NCBI GenBank assembly: GCA_020355165.1
Contig: CP070661.1
Coordinates: 1,946,397 to 1,999,294, forward strand
Origin: Burkholderiales bacterium
GTDB lineage: Bacteria > Pseudomonadota > Gammaproteobacteria > Burkholderiales > Burkholderiaceae_F
Direction: 5' to 3'
Length of the DNA stretch: 52,898 bases
Shown here piece by piece: positions 1-8,653 of this stretch (within the stretch, counting starts at the first letter, position 1; each line of letters opens with the position of its first letter). The position numbers and the translations under genes are program-made. The notes below the pieces were generated by a model. That model was not told the DNA's origin, did no database searches, and saw only the letters and a program-made list of their open reading frames with translations.

Positions 1-1588
1 CCACTTCGGATGCGGGAACCCGGCCGAACGCGGCGCCCTGCTCGAGTGCCCGCCGCAGTTCCCGGTAGTCGACCTTGGCATGGTGGCGCCGGTCGACTGG
101 GATCCGCCGCACCAGCGCGATCTCGTCGACCCGCGCCCACGGGATCGTCGCCAGCAGTGTCGCCAGCGTGTCCCGCCTGCCTCCGGCATCCGCCTCCAGC
201 ACCAGCACGCGCTTCGACTGCCAGCCGACCAGCGCCGCCCGCGGCGCGCCAGGCTGGAACGACAGCGCCACCTCCACCGAAAGCGGATACATAGAGCCGT
301 GCGCGTCGTCGACCCGCGCGCCGCAGCGGCCGACCATCCACAGCCGGCCCGCAACATCGAACGCTCCCGCGTCGCCGGTCCGATGCCAGCGCACGGCGCC
401 GTCATCGATCTTGCTGTCGCGGTCCCCCTCGCCGCCCAGATAGCCCGTCGAGACATGCCCGCCAGCGACCAGGATCTCGCCCGTGGCACCTACGTCAGCC
501 CTGGGAAGCACCCCGGACGGCGTTCTGCAACCGTCCGGCAGGATGCGCACGGTGAGTCCGGTGACCGGTGCACCGAGCGCGATGCCTTTGCCGGCGCGCG
601 CCTCAGCACGCAGCGCGGACGACCAATCCTCGTGGCGCATCACCGCCATCGGCTCCGCCTCGGTGGCGCCATACAACGAACGGATCCGTGCCGCGGGGGC
701 GATCTGCGCGAGCTTGTCTAGTAGGCAAGGGAACACCGGCGCGCCGCCGATGAACACGCGCACCAGGCTCGGCAGGCGCACGTCGGCACCAAGGCACCAG
801 TCCGCCAACCGGTCGACGAATGCAGGCGAGGCCAGCATGCTCCGCGGCGCAAACCGCCGGATCTGCTCCGCTACGCGATGCGCCGGAGTTGCCGCCGGCT
901 TGCCGAGGTCCGCGTCGAGCAGCAGGCTCGGCGCCCCGGTCACCAGGTTCGAGAACACGAACAGCGGAATGATCGGCACCGCAAGCTCATCCGGCTGCGT
1001 CTGAAGCACTGCCTGCAGGGTCGACTGCGTGGCGGCGAGCACGGCGTGGCTGCGCAGCACGCCTTTGGGCCTGCCGGTGTTGCCGCTGGTGAACGTGACC
1101 ATCGCCGTGCTGTCCGGCGCGCATCGCTCCCAGCCGTCGAGCGGCGCGTGGCGGCTCGCCGCGACCAGCGGCGTCGCTCCCGGCAGCAGGCGGGCGGTCG
1201 AAAAGGCGAGCGGAATCGCGCGTAGCGGCGGCACGAACCAGCGCAGCACGCACGCGGCCGGTGTTCCCACAAACCCACGCAGCGGAAGATGGCGCGCGCA
1301 GGACGCGATGTCCTGCCTCCAGCCGGCCGGCTCCACGAAGACGACGACGAGCCCCAGTCGCAACGCGGCGGCCATGATCGTGTACAGCTGCACTGACATC
1401 GGAACGAACACCGCTATCGCGTCGCCCGCCTGCAGCCCGGACGAGCGGAACAGCGCCGCCAGGCGTCGGGAGCGCTCTGACAGCGCGGAAAAGGTCACCG
1501 TGCGTTCGGCGCCCTGCGGCCCATGCACCAGCGCCGGCCGGTCGGCGAATCGGCGCACGCTGTCGTCGAACAGCTCGATCGCGTTCAC
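1..1588 (-). CDS. AMP-dependent (OleC-like) acyl ligase, 3' end missing
   Basis: An adenylate-forming enzyme: it should activate a carboxylate with ATP and pass it to CoA, a carrier, or (if truly OleC-like) close a beta-lactone. The frame is open for 529 codons from GTG at 1588 and runs off the left edge. Visible motifs are the ATP loop TFTSGNTGRPKG (about residues 165-176), YGATE near 300, TGD near 395, and a late HHAKVDY with the candidate catalytic Lys at about 505. The block around residues 85-120 and the DRRHHAKVDY tail resemble OleC (olefin beta-lactone synthetase) more than classical acyl-CoA synthetases, but no oleA, oleB or oleD is in view. The start overlaps the stop of the upstream GNAT gene as GTGA (1585-1588), implying translational coupling. 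Ligase class is firm; substrate is unknown. Confidence 0.85.
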   Translation of the reverse strand, partial: MNAIELFDDSVRRFADRPALVHGPQGAERTVTFSALSERSRRLAALFRSSGLQAGDAIAVFVPMSVQLYTIMAAALRLGLVVVFVEPAGWRQDIASCARHLPLRGFVGTPAACVLRWFVPPLRAIPLAFSTARLLPGATPLVAASRHAPLDGWERCAPDSTAMVTFTSGNTGRPKGVLRSHAVLAATQSTLQAVLQTQPDELAVPIIPLFVFSNLVTGAPSLLLDADLGKPAATPAHRVAEQIRRFAPRSMLASPAFVDRLADWCLGADVRLPSLVRVFIGGAPVFPCLLDKLAQIAPAARIRSLYGATEAEPMAVMRHEDWSSALRAEARAGKGIALGAPVTGLTVRILPDGCRTPSGVLPRADVGATGEILVAGGHVSTGYLGGEGDRDSKIDDGAVRWHRTGDAGAFDVAGRLWMVGRCGARVDDAHGSMYPLSVEVALSFQPGAPRAALVGWQSKRVLVLEADAGGRRDTLATLLATIPWARVDEIALVRRIPVDRRHHAKVDYRELRRALEQGAAFGRVPASEV

Positions 1589-2547
1589 AGCGGCCTCGCG
1601 TACAGCGTGTAGCGGCGGAAATCCCGCGCGCCCGGCCCGCCGAGTCGGCGCGACGGATTGGCCTCGTGCATCAGCGCCAGGATCGCGCGCCGGAATCCCA
1701 GCGCGGCGGCCGCCTCGACGGTGCGCCAGAACAGCAGCCGGCCCAGACCGCGTCCGCCGTGCGCACGGCGGATGCCGAGCGTCTTCATGATCACCGTGCG
1801 ACCGGTCTCGCCGCGCCGAACGGCCAGTACGTCGGGAATCGCGAAGCAGAAGCCGACGGGACACCCGCGGTGCCCCGCAAGCAGGACCAGCCGCGAGTCC
1901 ACCACCGGCAGCAGCTTCTTGTAGCCGTCGACGAACTCCTGACGGCCGACCGGCGCGTAGAGGAAGTTCCGCTCAAACGCGTCGATCGCGATGGTCCAGA
2001 TCGTGTCCAGCGTTTGGCCCAGCCGACCGGGACCGATCGCCCGGATCGAGTAGCCCTGCGCGCTGAGCTGCGCTGCACGCAGCTCCGCCGGTGGCGTCAT
2101 GTCGTCGAGCATTGCCGAGTAATAGTCCGCGATCGGCCTGAAGCCCGCGCCCTCCCAGTGCGCTGGCCACTCGTCCGGATTGTCGGGTTCCAGGAAGAAC
2201 GGTGGCTCGTCGCCGCGCTGCGTCAGCAGTCGATAGCGGCGCCACGTGCTGCCGTCGATCGGCCCGATCGCCAGCGAGCAGCCTGCCTCGCGCAGGCGTG
2301 CACAGCCGAGCGACAGCACCTGCAGCGCCGCGGCCGCGTCGACGGCAACGTAGTGACCGAGCAGCCCGACGCGCTCATCGCGGTACGCGGGCACGTCGCG
2401 CCACCAGAGCGAGCACCGGGCCACGTGGTCGAGCAGCAGCCTGTCGTCCGGCGCGTGCGCGAGAACCGTCTCCGGCGACAGGTCGTCGGGTCCGCGCAGG
2501 ACGCAGAAGGCGGCCAGCTCGGCGGCCGACGTCGTGGTCGCTCCCAT
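1585..2547 (-). CDS. GNAT-fold N-acyltransferase-like protein
   Basis: A 320-residue protein whose C-terminal third looks like a GNAT acetyl-CoA-binding domain, with the motif A segment RRAHGGRGLGRLLF at about 260-273 followed by the usual helix. The N-terminal part is probably a second, degenerate GNAT-like domain; acyl donor and acceptor are unknown. I chose ATG at 2547, two bases after the stop of the upstream kinase-like gene, because the frame further upstream overlaps that gene and lacks family-like sequence. Its stop overlaps the start of the AMP ligase gene. A ligase and an acyltransferase side by side suggest that an activated acyl group is attached to a lipid or amine made by this cluster; that is inference. 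Confidence 0.75.
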   Translation of the reverse strand: MGATTTSAAELAAFCVLRGPDDLSPETVLAHAPDDRLLLDHVARCSLWWRDVPAYRDERVGLLGHYVAVDAAAALQVLSLGCARLREAGCSLAIGPIDGSTWRRYRLLTQRGDEPPFFLEPDNPDEWPAHWEGAGFRPIADYYSAMLDDMTPPAELRAAQLSAQGYSIRAIGPGRLGQTLDTIWTIAIDAFERNFLYAPVGRQEFVDGYKKLLPVVDSRLVLLAGHRGCPVGFCFAIPDVLAVRRGETGRTVIMKTLGIRRAHGGRGLGRLLFWRTVEAAAALGFRRAILALMHEANPSRRLGGPGARDFRRYTLYARPL

Positions 2548-2549
2548 AT

Positions 2550-3938
2550 TCAGAACAGCTCGAGGACGTCGTGCAGCGTCGGCGCGCGCACCCCAGCCAG
2601 CATGCCGTAGTCGGAGCCCAGGGCGATCACCGATGTCGCGGTGGCAATCGCGGCCTGGCGGAGCCAGCGCCCACCGTCGACCGGAAAGGTCGACAGCGCC
2701 GGCTGGAGGCGATAGAACAGCGCCGTGGCCGCAGACAGCGCGAGCAGCGCGAACGCCAGGTCGACGACCACGGCCAGTGCGAGGCCGTTGAACGCGAACA
2801 ACGTCGGCACCACGACGATCAGGCCCTTGGCCACCGCGCCGGATATCGCGCGCCGCGCACCGAGCTCGGGCGTAGCGGTCTTCTGCCGCACCAGCGCGAT
2901 GATCGACAGGTTGGCACCGAAGCAGGCGGCAAACGGCAGCAGCATGCGGGCCTCGTCGGTCTGACGGTAGATCAGCAGCCAGAGGAAGCCACCGACGATG
3001 TTGGCCAGCACCACCGGGAATCCGAACGCGTGCAGGTGCTCCTGCGGGGTCCTGGCGGTGAGGCGGGCATACGTCGCCAGTTGGATCAGCGGCGGCAGCA
3101 CCCATTGCCAGCCGCCAACGATCCACACCACGTAGCCCCACAGCGTGGCGCCGAACAGCGCGTCGTCGCCAAGCGTGGTGTGGCGGCGATAGAAGCGCAT
3201 GAACAGGGCCAGCGCCAGCACGAACGCCAGGTGCGTCGACATGGTCGCCGCATCCATCTGCAGCAGCGACTTCAGCAGCATGTATGTCCACAGCGGAATG
3301 ATGATGTTGTCGATGCCCCACCATGCGGCAACCTCGGCCATCATCACCATCACCCCGACACCAGCGGCAATCAGCAGGCTCTCGAGCCGCCCGGACTGGC
3401 CGGACAGAAGCACCGGCACGTGCACGCAGAAGAACGTCGCAAGCGCGAACGCCGCGGCACCTTCGTAGCTCTTGCGATCACCACGCTTGCGCAGCGGCAG
3501 CTTGCCGTACTGTTCGCCGATCAGCGCCGCCGATGCATCGGCGATCGCCAGCACGAGCAGCGGCACGCTGTACAGCAGCTTGTTACCGTGGGTGAGCCAG
3601 AACAGTAGGCAGACGCTGGCGACGTAGCAGAACTCGCCGACCGTGTTCCGCTTCACGCCCAGCAGCACCTGCCCGACGCCGTCGCGCAACAGCGGCACCT
3701 TGCGCATCGCGATGAACAGGAAGGCGATCGCGCCGCTGGTCAGCAGCACCGGGACCAGCGAATGGAACAGCCAGGGCAACGACAGGCCAAGCAGTCCGCC
3801 GCCGATATGGAACAGCTTGCGCACGAGTTCTGGCCCTGGCGGCGGCTTGCCGCGCAGCTGGAACCAGCGCAGCAGCGCGAGCAGCCCGCCGGCCAGGCTG
3901 AGGACGAGCACGATCCCGAGTGCGTCGCCCATGCTCAT
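2550..3938 (-). CDS. Polytopic phytol/dolichol kinase-like (SEC59/VTE5-type) membrane protein
   Basis: A 462-residue integral membrane protein with about a dozen hydrophobic segments. It carries the hallmarks of CTP-dependent polyprenol kinases related to phosphatidate cytidylyltransferases: RKLFHIGGG at residues 40-48, an acidic IADASAALIGEQYG segment at 131-145 and the KSYEG signature at 156-160. Family members (VTE5 phytol kinase, SEC59 dolichol kinase, DGK1) phosphorylate lipid alcohols with CTP. It is about twice the length of VTE5; the C-terminal half adds membrane segments without a motif I know. The ATG at 3938 overlaps the upstream stop as ATGA (3935-3938). A role in phosphorylating a prenyl or diacyl alcohol fits the UbiA enzyme in the same cluster. 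The substrate is not predictable. Confidence 0.75.
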   Translation of the reverse strand: MSMGDALGIVLVLSLAGGLLALLRWFQLRGKPPPGPELVRKLFHIGGGLLGLSLPWLFHSLVPVLLTSGAIAFLFIAMRKVPLLRDGVGQVLLGVKRNTVGEFCYVASVCLLFWLTHGNKLLYSVPLLVLAIADASAALIGEQYGKLPLRKRGDRKSYEGAAAFALATFFCVHVPVLLSGQSGRLESLLIAAGVGVMVMMAEVAAWWGIDNIIIPLWTYMLLKSLLQMDAATMSTHLAFVLALALFMRFYRRHTTLGDDALFGATLWGYVVWIVGGWQWVLPPLIQLATYARLTARTPQEHLHAFGFPVVLANIVGGFLWLLIYRQTDEARMLLPFAACFGANLSIIALVRQKTATPELGARRAISGAVAKGLIVVVPTLFAFNGLALAVVVDLAFALLALSAATALFYRLQPALSTFPVDGGRWLRQAAIATATSVIALGSDYGMLAGVRAPTLHDVLELF

Positions 3939-5050
3939 GCGCGGATCTCGTCGGCGTATAGGCCGCTGTAGAAGAACGTCTGCGCCTGCTCGTGCAAGCG
4001 CCCGCTCAGTTCCTCGAGGGTCCGCAGGCGCGCCGCCAACCGTTCCGGACGGCGGCGCGGCACGAGCATGTTCCAATAGGCGACGCGGCCGCCGGCGCGC
4101 CCGCAGCGCACGATGTCCTCGAACACGCGCTCGGCGGCGTCGGCCGAGATGTATTCAAAGATATCCGACAGGTTGAACCGGTCGATGCTTGCGGGCGCTG
4201 CCTGCCGCAGCGCGCTTTCGGCCGAGCACAGGCGCAGCCTGAGCCGGTCGACGTGCGCGCGGATCGCCGCGAAATTCTCCGCTCGCCAGACGTGCGGGAG
4301 CGCCTGCGCGAAGGCGCCGCGCACGATCCACGACAGGTAGGGATTGCACGACGGATCGAGGTCGACCAGCGCGTGCTCCGTGCGCCGCAGAATCGGCCCC
4401 GCGACGCCGCCCTGCACATACCTGAAAAAGCTCGGGTCACGTCCCGCGCGGCCCATCACTGCGCGCGAGAAGAACAGGCGGAACAGCAGGCGCCACCGAC
4501 GGTTGTTCCAGGTGTCGCGGTAGAACGCCCGCCGGCCTTCGGCGTCGCGCGGGGCGAGCAGCGCCGCCCTGCAGGCGGCGGAATGAATCAGCGGCAGCAC
4601 GAACCTGCGGAACAGCTCGAAGTACTTTTCGAACTTGCCTGCCCCCGCGAGCCCGGCATCGATCATCGGCAAGCGATGGTCCCAGTAATCGCGCGCCGGC
4701 CGGCTCAGCGCCGGGCACGCCTGCGCGTACAGGTCGCGGCGCCGGGTGCTTGGCCGCACACCGACGAACTCGAGCAGCGCGCCGTATTCCAGGGTGCGGA
4801 AGGCGGCAGACTTCAGTTCGACCAGGTGGATCTGCGCCGGCGACAGATCCACGGCGACGATCTCCGACGGCGCGCACGACAGCATCGAAAGCGTGTTGTC
4901 GCCACCCGAGGCAACCGACAGGCAGCGATCGCCGGGACGGATCGCGAGCGCTGCCAGCAGCACGTCAGTGTCCTCCCAGCACTGCGCGTAGCGCAGGATC
5001 GAGAAGTCCGCGCGCGCCGCGATTTGGCTCGCTGCCTCAGCGCGCAGCAT
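3935..5050 (-). CDS. DUF3419 (BtaA-like) 3-amino-3-carboxypropyl transferase-type protein
   Basis: A 371-residue DUF3419 protein. The best-known relatives are BtaA enzymes, which transfer the 3-amino-3-carboxypropyl group of SAM to diacylglycerol in betaine-lipid synthesis. A SAM-binding glycine-rich segment SVASGGDNTLSML lies at about residues 45-57, followed by an acidic strand (AVDLSPAQ), and the C-terminal region has the DRFNLSDIFEY stretch typical of the family. The ATG at 5050 overlaps the end of the upstream PEP-synthase-like gene by 14 bases. No btaB-like N-methyltransferase is next to it, so betaine lipid is not the obvious product; the aminocarboxypropyl group could instead go to another lipid alcohol. 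Family assignment is good; the reaction is inferred. Confidence 0.8.
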   Translation of the reverse strand: MLRAEAASQIAARADFSILRYAQCWEDTDVLLAALAIRPGDRCLSVASGGDNTLSMLSCAPSEIVAVDLSPAQIHLVELKSAAFRTLEYGALLEFVGVRPSTRRRDLYAQACPALSRPARDYWDHRLPMIDAGLAGAGKFEKYFELFRRFVLPLIHSAACRAALLAPRDAEGRRAFYRDTWNNRRWRLLFRLFFSRAVMGRAGRDPSFFRYVQGGVAGPILRRTEHALVDLDPSCNPYLSWIVRGAFAQALPHVWRAENFAAIRAHVDRLRLRLCSAESALRQAAPASIDRFNLSDIFEYISADAAERVFEDIVRCGRAGGRVAYWNMLVPRRRPERLAARLRTLEELSGRLHEQAQTFFYSGLYADEIRA

Positions 5051-7724
5051 CGGCCGCCTCCTGTTGCGGCGGCGCGACGCGCGTGACCACGCCGGTGGCG
5101 CCGTTCATCTCGACCCACTCGCCGTCGCCGAGCCAGCGGGTCAGGCCGGTCAGCGATACGACAGTGGGCAGGCCGAGTTCGCGCGCGACGATTGCCGAAT
5201 GCGACAGCAGGCTTCCGCGCTCGACCAGCAGGCCAGCCGCCGACGGAAAGATCATGACCCAGCCCGGGTCGGTCCGCTCCGCGACCACGATCTCGCCGGG
5301 CTGCAGGTCGGCGCTGCGCGGATCGCTGACCACGCGCACCGGCCCTCGCACCACGCCTGGCGAGCAGCCGAGTCCGCGCAGCGTATCGCCGGCGACCTCT
5401 GTCGCCGGCCGATCGGCGCCGAAGGTGTGGCCGCGATAGGCGATGCCGTGGGTCTCGAAGCGGTCGGCCGGCGCAGGCTGCTGCTGATAGCGCGCGAACT
5501 CGGCCTTGCGTACGGCAGCAAGCCCCTTCAGGTCGGTCGCCGTGCTACGCGTCTCTACGAACGCGAGGACTTCGTCGACCTCGAGATAGAAGACGTCGCT
5601 CGCGTCGTCGAGCACGTCGAGCGCATGCAGGCGTCGTCCCAACTCGACCAGCACCTGCCGCGCACGCCCAAACACGCGAGTGCGTTCGAAGCGCAGGTCC
5701 TCGCGCGCCCGCACCCGCGCGCGCGCCGCCGACAGTATCCGGACGAACACGAGCCGGCGGAGAGGACGGCCACGCAGCGCGCGGGCAAGCGTGGCCTCGG
5801 CCCGGGCCCGGACGGTTGCGTAGGCAGCCGTCTCGTCACGCGCAGCGCCCGACGCCAGAGCCGCCGCGCATCGCCCGACCGAGCGCAGCAGCGGCATCGG
5901 ATCATCGTGCAGGGTCGCACTCTCAAGCTTCAGTTCCTCGGCGCAGCGATCGCCGAACCTGTCCAGGTACTCATCGACTTCGCGCTGCAGGGCGGGATGC
6001 GCGCGCAGGCAGGCGCGGACCGACATCGGCGGCTGCTCGCACAGCGCAAGAACGAGGTCGCGATCCTGCGCAGCGTGCTCCGCCATCGCTCGCACTCGTC
6101 GCGCCGGCTCTCCGCTGAGCATTCCGGTTCCACCGCACAGAAGGTCGTTGGAGAGTGTGCCGCCGGCGTCGCCCGCCCAGGCCGCGCACAGCCTGCGCAG
6201 TAGGCCGTGGAAGATCATCGTCGCAAAATCGTTCACGATCGGCGCGTCCCAGTGCGTGAGCAGCCCGCGCTCGAGCCCGCGGTAGTACGCCACCAGTTCA
6301 TCAGGGCGCTGAGCGGAGAGATCGGGGCGCTGCGTGCCGAGGGTCCGCTTCAGCCGCTGGTAGAAGCGACCGACACGGCGGTCGAGCGTGAGCAGGCTAG
6401 CTGCGATGCCGCCCAGCGTGAATGCGAGGCGAATCGCGTCGCCGACTCGCCGCGCGCTGCTCGCCGGGCGCTGCGCGCCGGCAACGTCCTCCGGTAGGCT
6501 CTCGCGCACGCCCATCATCTGCTCCATGAAGCGGCGATTGCTCGCGTATCCCGGCAGCAGTGCAACCAGTCGATACCAGTTGATCAGGTTGTAGTAGACG
6601 CGCCCGTTGATCAGCCCCAGCATGCAGGAGAACATGTCGGCATGCGCCTCGATCACCGCTGGCGGCACCCGCATTAGGCGGCAGAACTCGCGGTACACGT
6701 TCTCGTAGGCGCACTGGGCGAACGAGAACGTCAGCGGCGTGGTGACGCCGCTGTAGCTCTCGATGATGTTCGAGTTGTCCCACACCGCGCGCACCGCGTC
6801 GGGATCCGCCTTGTCGGCCAGCGTGGTGATGGGCCGGCTCTGCAGGAGGTAGAGTTCGCCGGCCGCCAGCGTCCATTCGATGTCCTGCGGACGGCCGAAA
6901 TGCGCCTCGGCGCGCCGCGCTAGCGAGGCGACGCGCACAATGCCCTCGTCAGACAGCGCCGGCCGTGCGGCGATCTCCTCGGGCACCGGCACCGAGACCA
7001 CGCCCTCCGCGTGCCTCGGCTTGGCGCGATGCATGACGCGCTTGGACTCGATCGTGCGCTCGACAATCGCGCCGTTCCGGTCGACGCGCCACGCGTCCGC
7101 GGCTGCCTCGCCGGAGACGAGCGCGCTTGCCAGCCCGGGGATCGCCGCGACGACGGCGATGCCACGACGCCCGCTGACCGGATCGGCGCTGAACGACACG
7201 CCGGACACGCTGCCGTCGACCATCCGCTGGACGATCACCGCCGGCACGCCCGACAGCGGATCGATGCCCGCTTCGCGCCGATACCGGAGGATCCGATCGC
7301 CGAAGCCGGAACGCCACACGAGCACGATTCGCGCCGCCAATTCGTCGCGCGGCACGAAGAGAAAGCTGTCAAGCTGACCGGCGAACGACAGGCGCGTACT
7401 GTCCTCGTCCGGCGCCGAGGAGCGCACTGCGAACAGGGCGTCCGCGCCACCGATCCGGTTCGACGCGGTCGCGACCTGCGAGGCCAATTGCGGCGAGAGA
7501 CGAACGCGGTCGAAGACCGACTGCGCACTCTGCGCGGATGTCGCACGACGCAGCACATCGACGATGTCCGGTGTCACGCTGGCAAGGAACGCCGCTGGCA
7601 GCACGACAAACCAGGGCGGGACCGGCAGCCCCGACCCGGTCAACGCGGCGAGCGCCGCCGCCTTGCCACCGGCACGGCTGGCACGTTCGATCTCGTGCGG
7701 GAAGAGCACGATTGCGTCACTCAT
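5037..7724 (-). CDS. PEP-synthase-like (PPDK/RPH-type) phosphotransferase
   Basis: An 895-residue protein with the three-part plan of PEP synthase and rifampin phosphotransferase: an N-terminal ATP-grasp domain (residues about 15-310, starting near RAGGKAAALAAL), a long middle domain, and a C-terminal swivelling domain with the phospho-histidine motif LLSHSAIVARELGLP, catalytic His at about 842. The PEP/pyruvate TIM barrel of true PEP synthase is not visible; the middle region is mostly unfamiliar, as in rifampin phosphotransferase, where it binds the small-molecule acceptor. It probably moves the beta-phosphate of ATP to a non-pyruvate acceptor, perhaps an alcohol made in this cluster. The ATG at 7724 overlaps the UbiA stop as ATGA (7721-7724). 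Family is secure; the acceptor is unknown. Confidence 0.8.
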   Translation of the reverse strand: MSDAIVLFPHEIERASRAGGKAAALAALTGSGLPVPPWFVVLPAAFLASVTPDIVDVLRRATSAQSAQSVFDRVRLSPQLASQVATASNRIGGADALFAVRSSAPDEDSTRLSFAGQLDSFLFVPRDELAARIVLVWRSGFGDRILRYRREAGIDPLSGVPAVIVQRMVDGSVSGVSFSADPVSGRRGIAVVAAIPGLASALVSGEAAADAWRVDRNGAIVERTIESKRVMHRAKPRHAEGVVSVPVPEEIAARPALSDEGIVRVASLARRAEAHFGRPQDIEWTLAAGELYLLQSRPITTLADKADPDAVRAVWDNSNIIESYSGVTTPLTFSFAQCAYENVYREFCRLMRVPPAVIEAHADMFSCMLGLINGRVYYNLINWYRLVALLPGYASNRRFMEQMMGVRESLPEDVAGAQRPASSARRVGDAIRLAFTLGGIAASLLTLDRRVGRFYQRLKRTLGTQRPDLSAQRPDELVAYYRGLERGLLTHWDAPIVNDFATMIFHGLLRRLCAAWAGDAGGTLSNDLLCGGTGMLSGEPARRVRAMAEHAAQDRDLVLALCEQPPMSVRACLRAHPALQREVDEYLDRFGDRCAEELKLESATLHDDPMPLLRSVGRCAAALASGAARDETAAYATVRARAEATLARALRGRPLRRLVFVRILSAARARVRAREDLRFERTRVFGRARQVLVELGRRLHALDVLDDASDVFYLEVDEVLAFVETRSTATDLKGLAAVRKAEFARYQQQPAPADRFETHGIAYRGHTFGADRPATEVAGDTLRGLGCSPGVVRGPVRVVSDPRSADLQPGEIVVAERTDPGWVMIFPSAAGLLVERGSLLSHSAIVARELGLPTVVSLTGLTRWLGDGEWVEMNGATGVVTRVAPPQQEAADAAR

Positions 7725-8653
7725 CGGAGCGGCACCGAGTGGGAGGCAGCGAACGCCAGCACGGCGAGCGAGGCGTACAGGGCCAGCATCCATGTCGCTG
7801 ACAGCGTGAGGAAGACCTTGCCGCCGCCCGGCCGCGGGTCACGTAGGAAGTGCCGGCTCGCAATCGATGCAACGAGCAGCACCGGCACCACGACCGCGCC
7901 CATCACCAGGTACGAGGTCACCGCCGGTGCCGAAAGCACCGCAAAAGCGGCAGCGGCAGCGAGCAGACAGAGCCAGACGCCAACTGCGCGCCGCAGCCCC
8001 CATCGGCAGCTGTACGTGTCCACACCTTCGCGTTCGTCCGTTGGCGCGCGGATCTTGCGGCCGACCTCGAACACGCAGAAGGTCAGGTAGCTCGCCCCGG
8101 CCAGCGCCGCCAGCACGACCTCGCCGACCTGCACGCCCGCCCCAGAGACCAGGTACAGCAGGATCAGCGGCACGATCAGCATGTGCGACACCATGTAGAT
8201 CGCGGGGTGCGCGCGCAGCCAGCGCGGCGCGAAGAATTCCTCGCGCATCAGCCACGCGTATGCCCAGATCACCACCAGCCACGCGACCGCCGCCACACCG
8301 AGCGCCGCCGACGCGACAAGCTGGATGCAGCCGGCGATGACACCGAGACGGCCCAACTCGCGCAGGCTCACCAGCCCGCGCGGGACCGGCCGATACGGGC
8401 GATAGCGCGCGTCGTCTTGGAAGTCCTTGAACTCGTCGAGGATGCGCAGCTGCAGAAAGACGAGCAACACGGTGAGGAAGGCGGCGCCGAACTGCAGCAG
8501 GCCAGCCCAGGGGGGCGCGGCAGTCTGCACACGCGCATAGCCCTGCACCGCGAGCACCCATACGGCGATTGGTACGCCGTGGCCCAGCAGCGGAAAACGC
8601 TCGCGGAAGTAGGTGAGCCAGCGCGCGCCGGAGGAAAGCGGGGCGGCGTTCAT
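7721..8653 (-). CDS. UbiA-family membrane prenyltransferase
   Basis: A 310-residue protein with about eight or nine membrane segments. The first Asp-rich motif lies in ILDEFKDFQDDARYRP (Asp at about 73, 77, 80, 81) and the second in GRKIRAPTDEREGVDTYS (about 198-215), the pair that binds Mg-diphosphate of the prenyl donor in UbiA enzymes. Members prenylate quinone precursors, hemes, chlorophyllide or glycerol phosphates; this subfamily, with its GRKIRAP second motif, is not one of the classic ubiquinone or heme enzymes. ATG at 8653 overlaps the upstream hydrolase stop as ATGA (8650-8653). Two kinase-like genes downstream suggest that it makes, or salvages, an isoprenoid alcohol derivative. 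Confidence 0.85.
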   Translation of the reverse strand: MNAAPLSSGARWLTYFRERFPLLGHGVPIAVWVLAVQGYARVQTAAPPWAGLLQFGAAFLTVLLVFLQLRILDEFKDFQDDARYRPYRPVPRGLVSLRELGRLGVIAGCIQLVASAALGVAAVAWLVVIWAYAWLMREEFFAPRWLRAHPAIYMVSHMLIVPLILLYLVSGAGVQVGEVVLAALAGASYLTFCVFEVGRKIRAPTDEREGVDTYSCRWGLRRAVGVWLCLLAAAAAFAVLSAPAVTSYLVMGAVVVPVLLVASIASRHFLRDPRPGGGKVFLTLSATWMLALYASLAVLAFAASHSVPLR

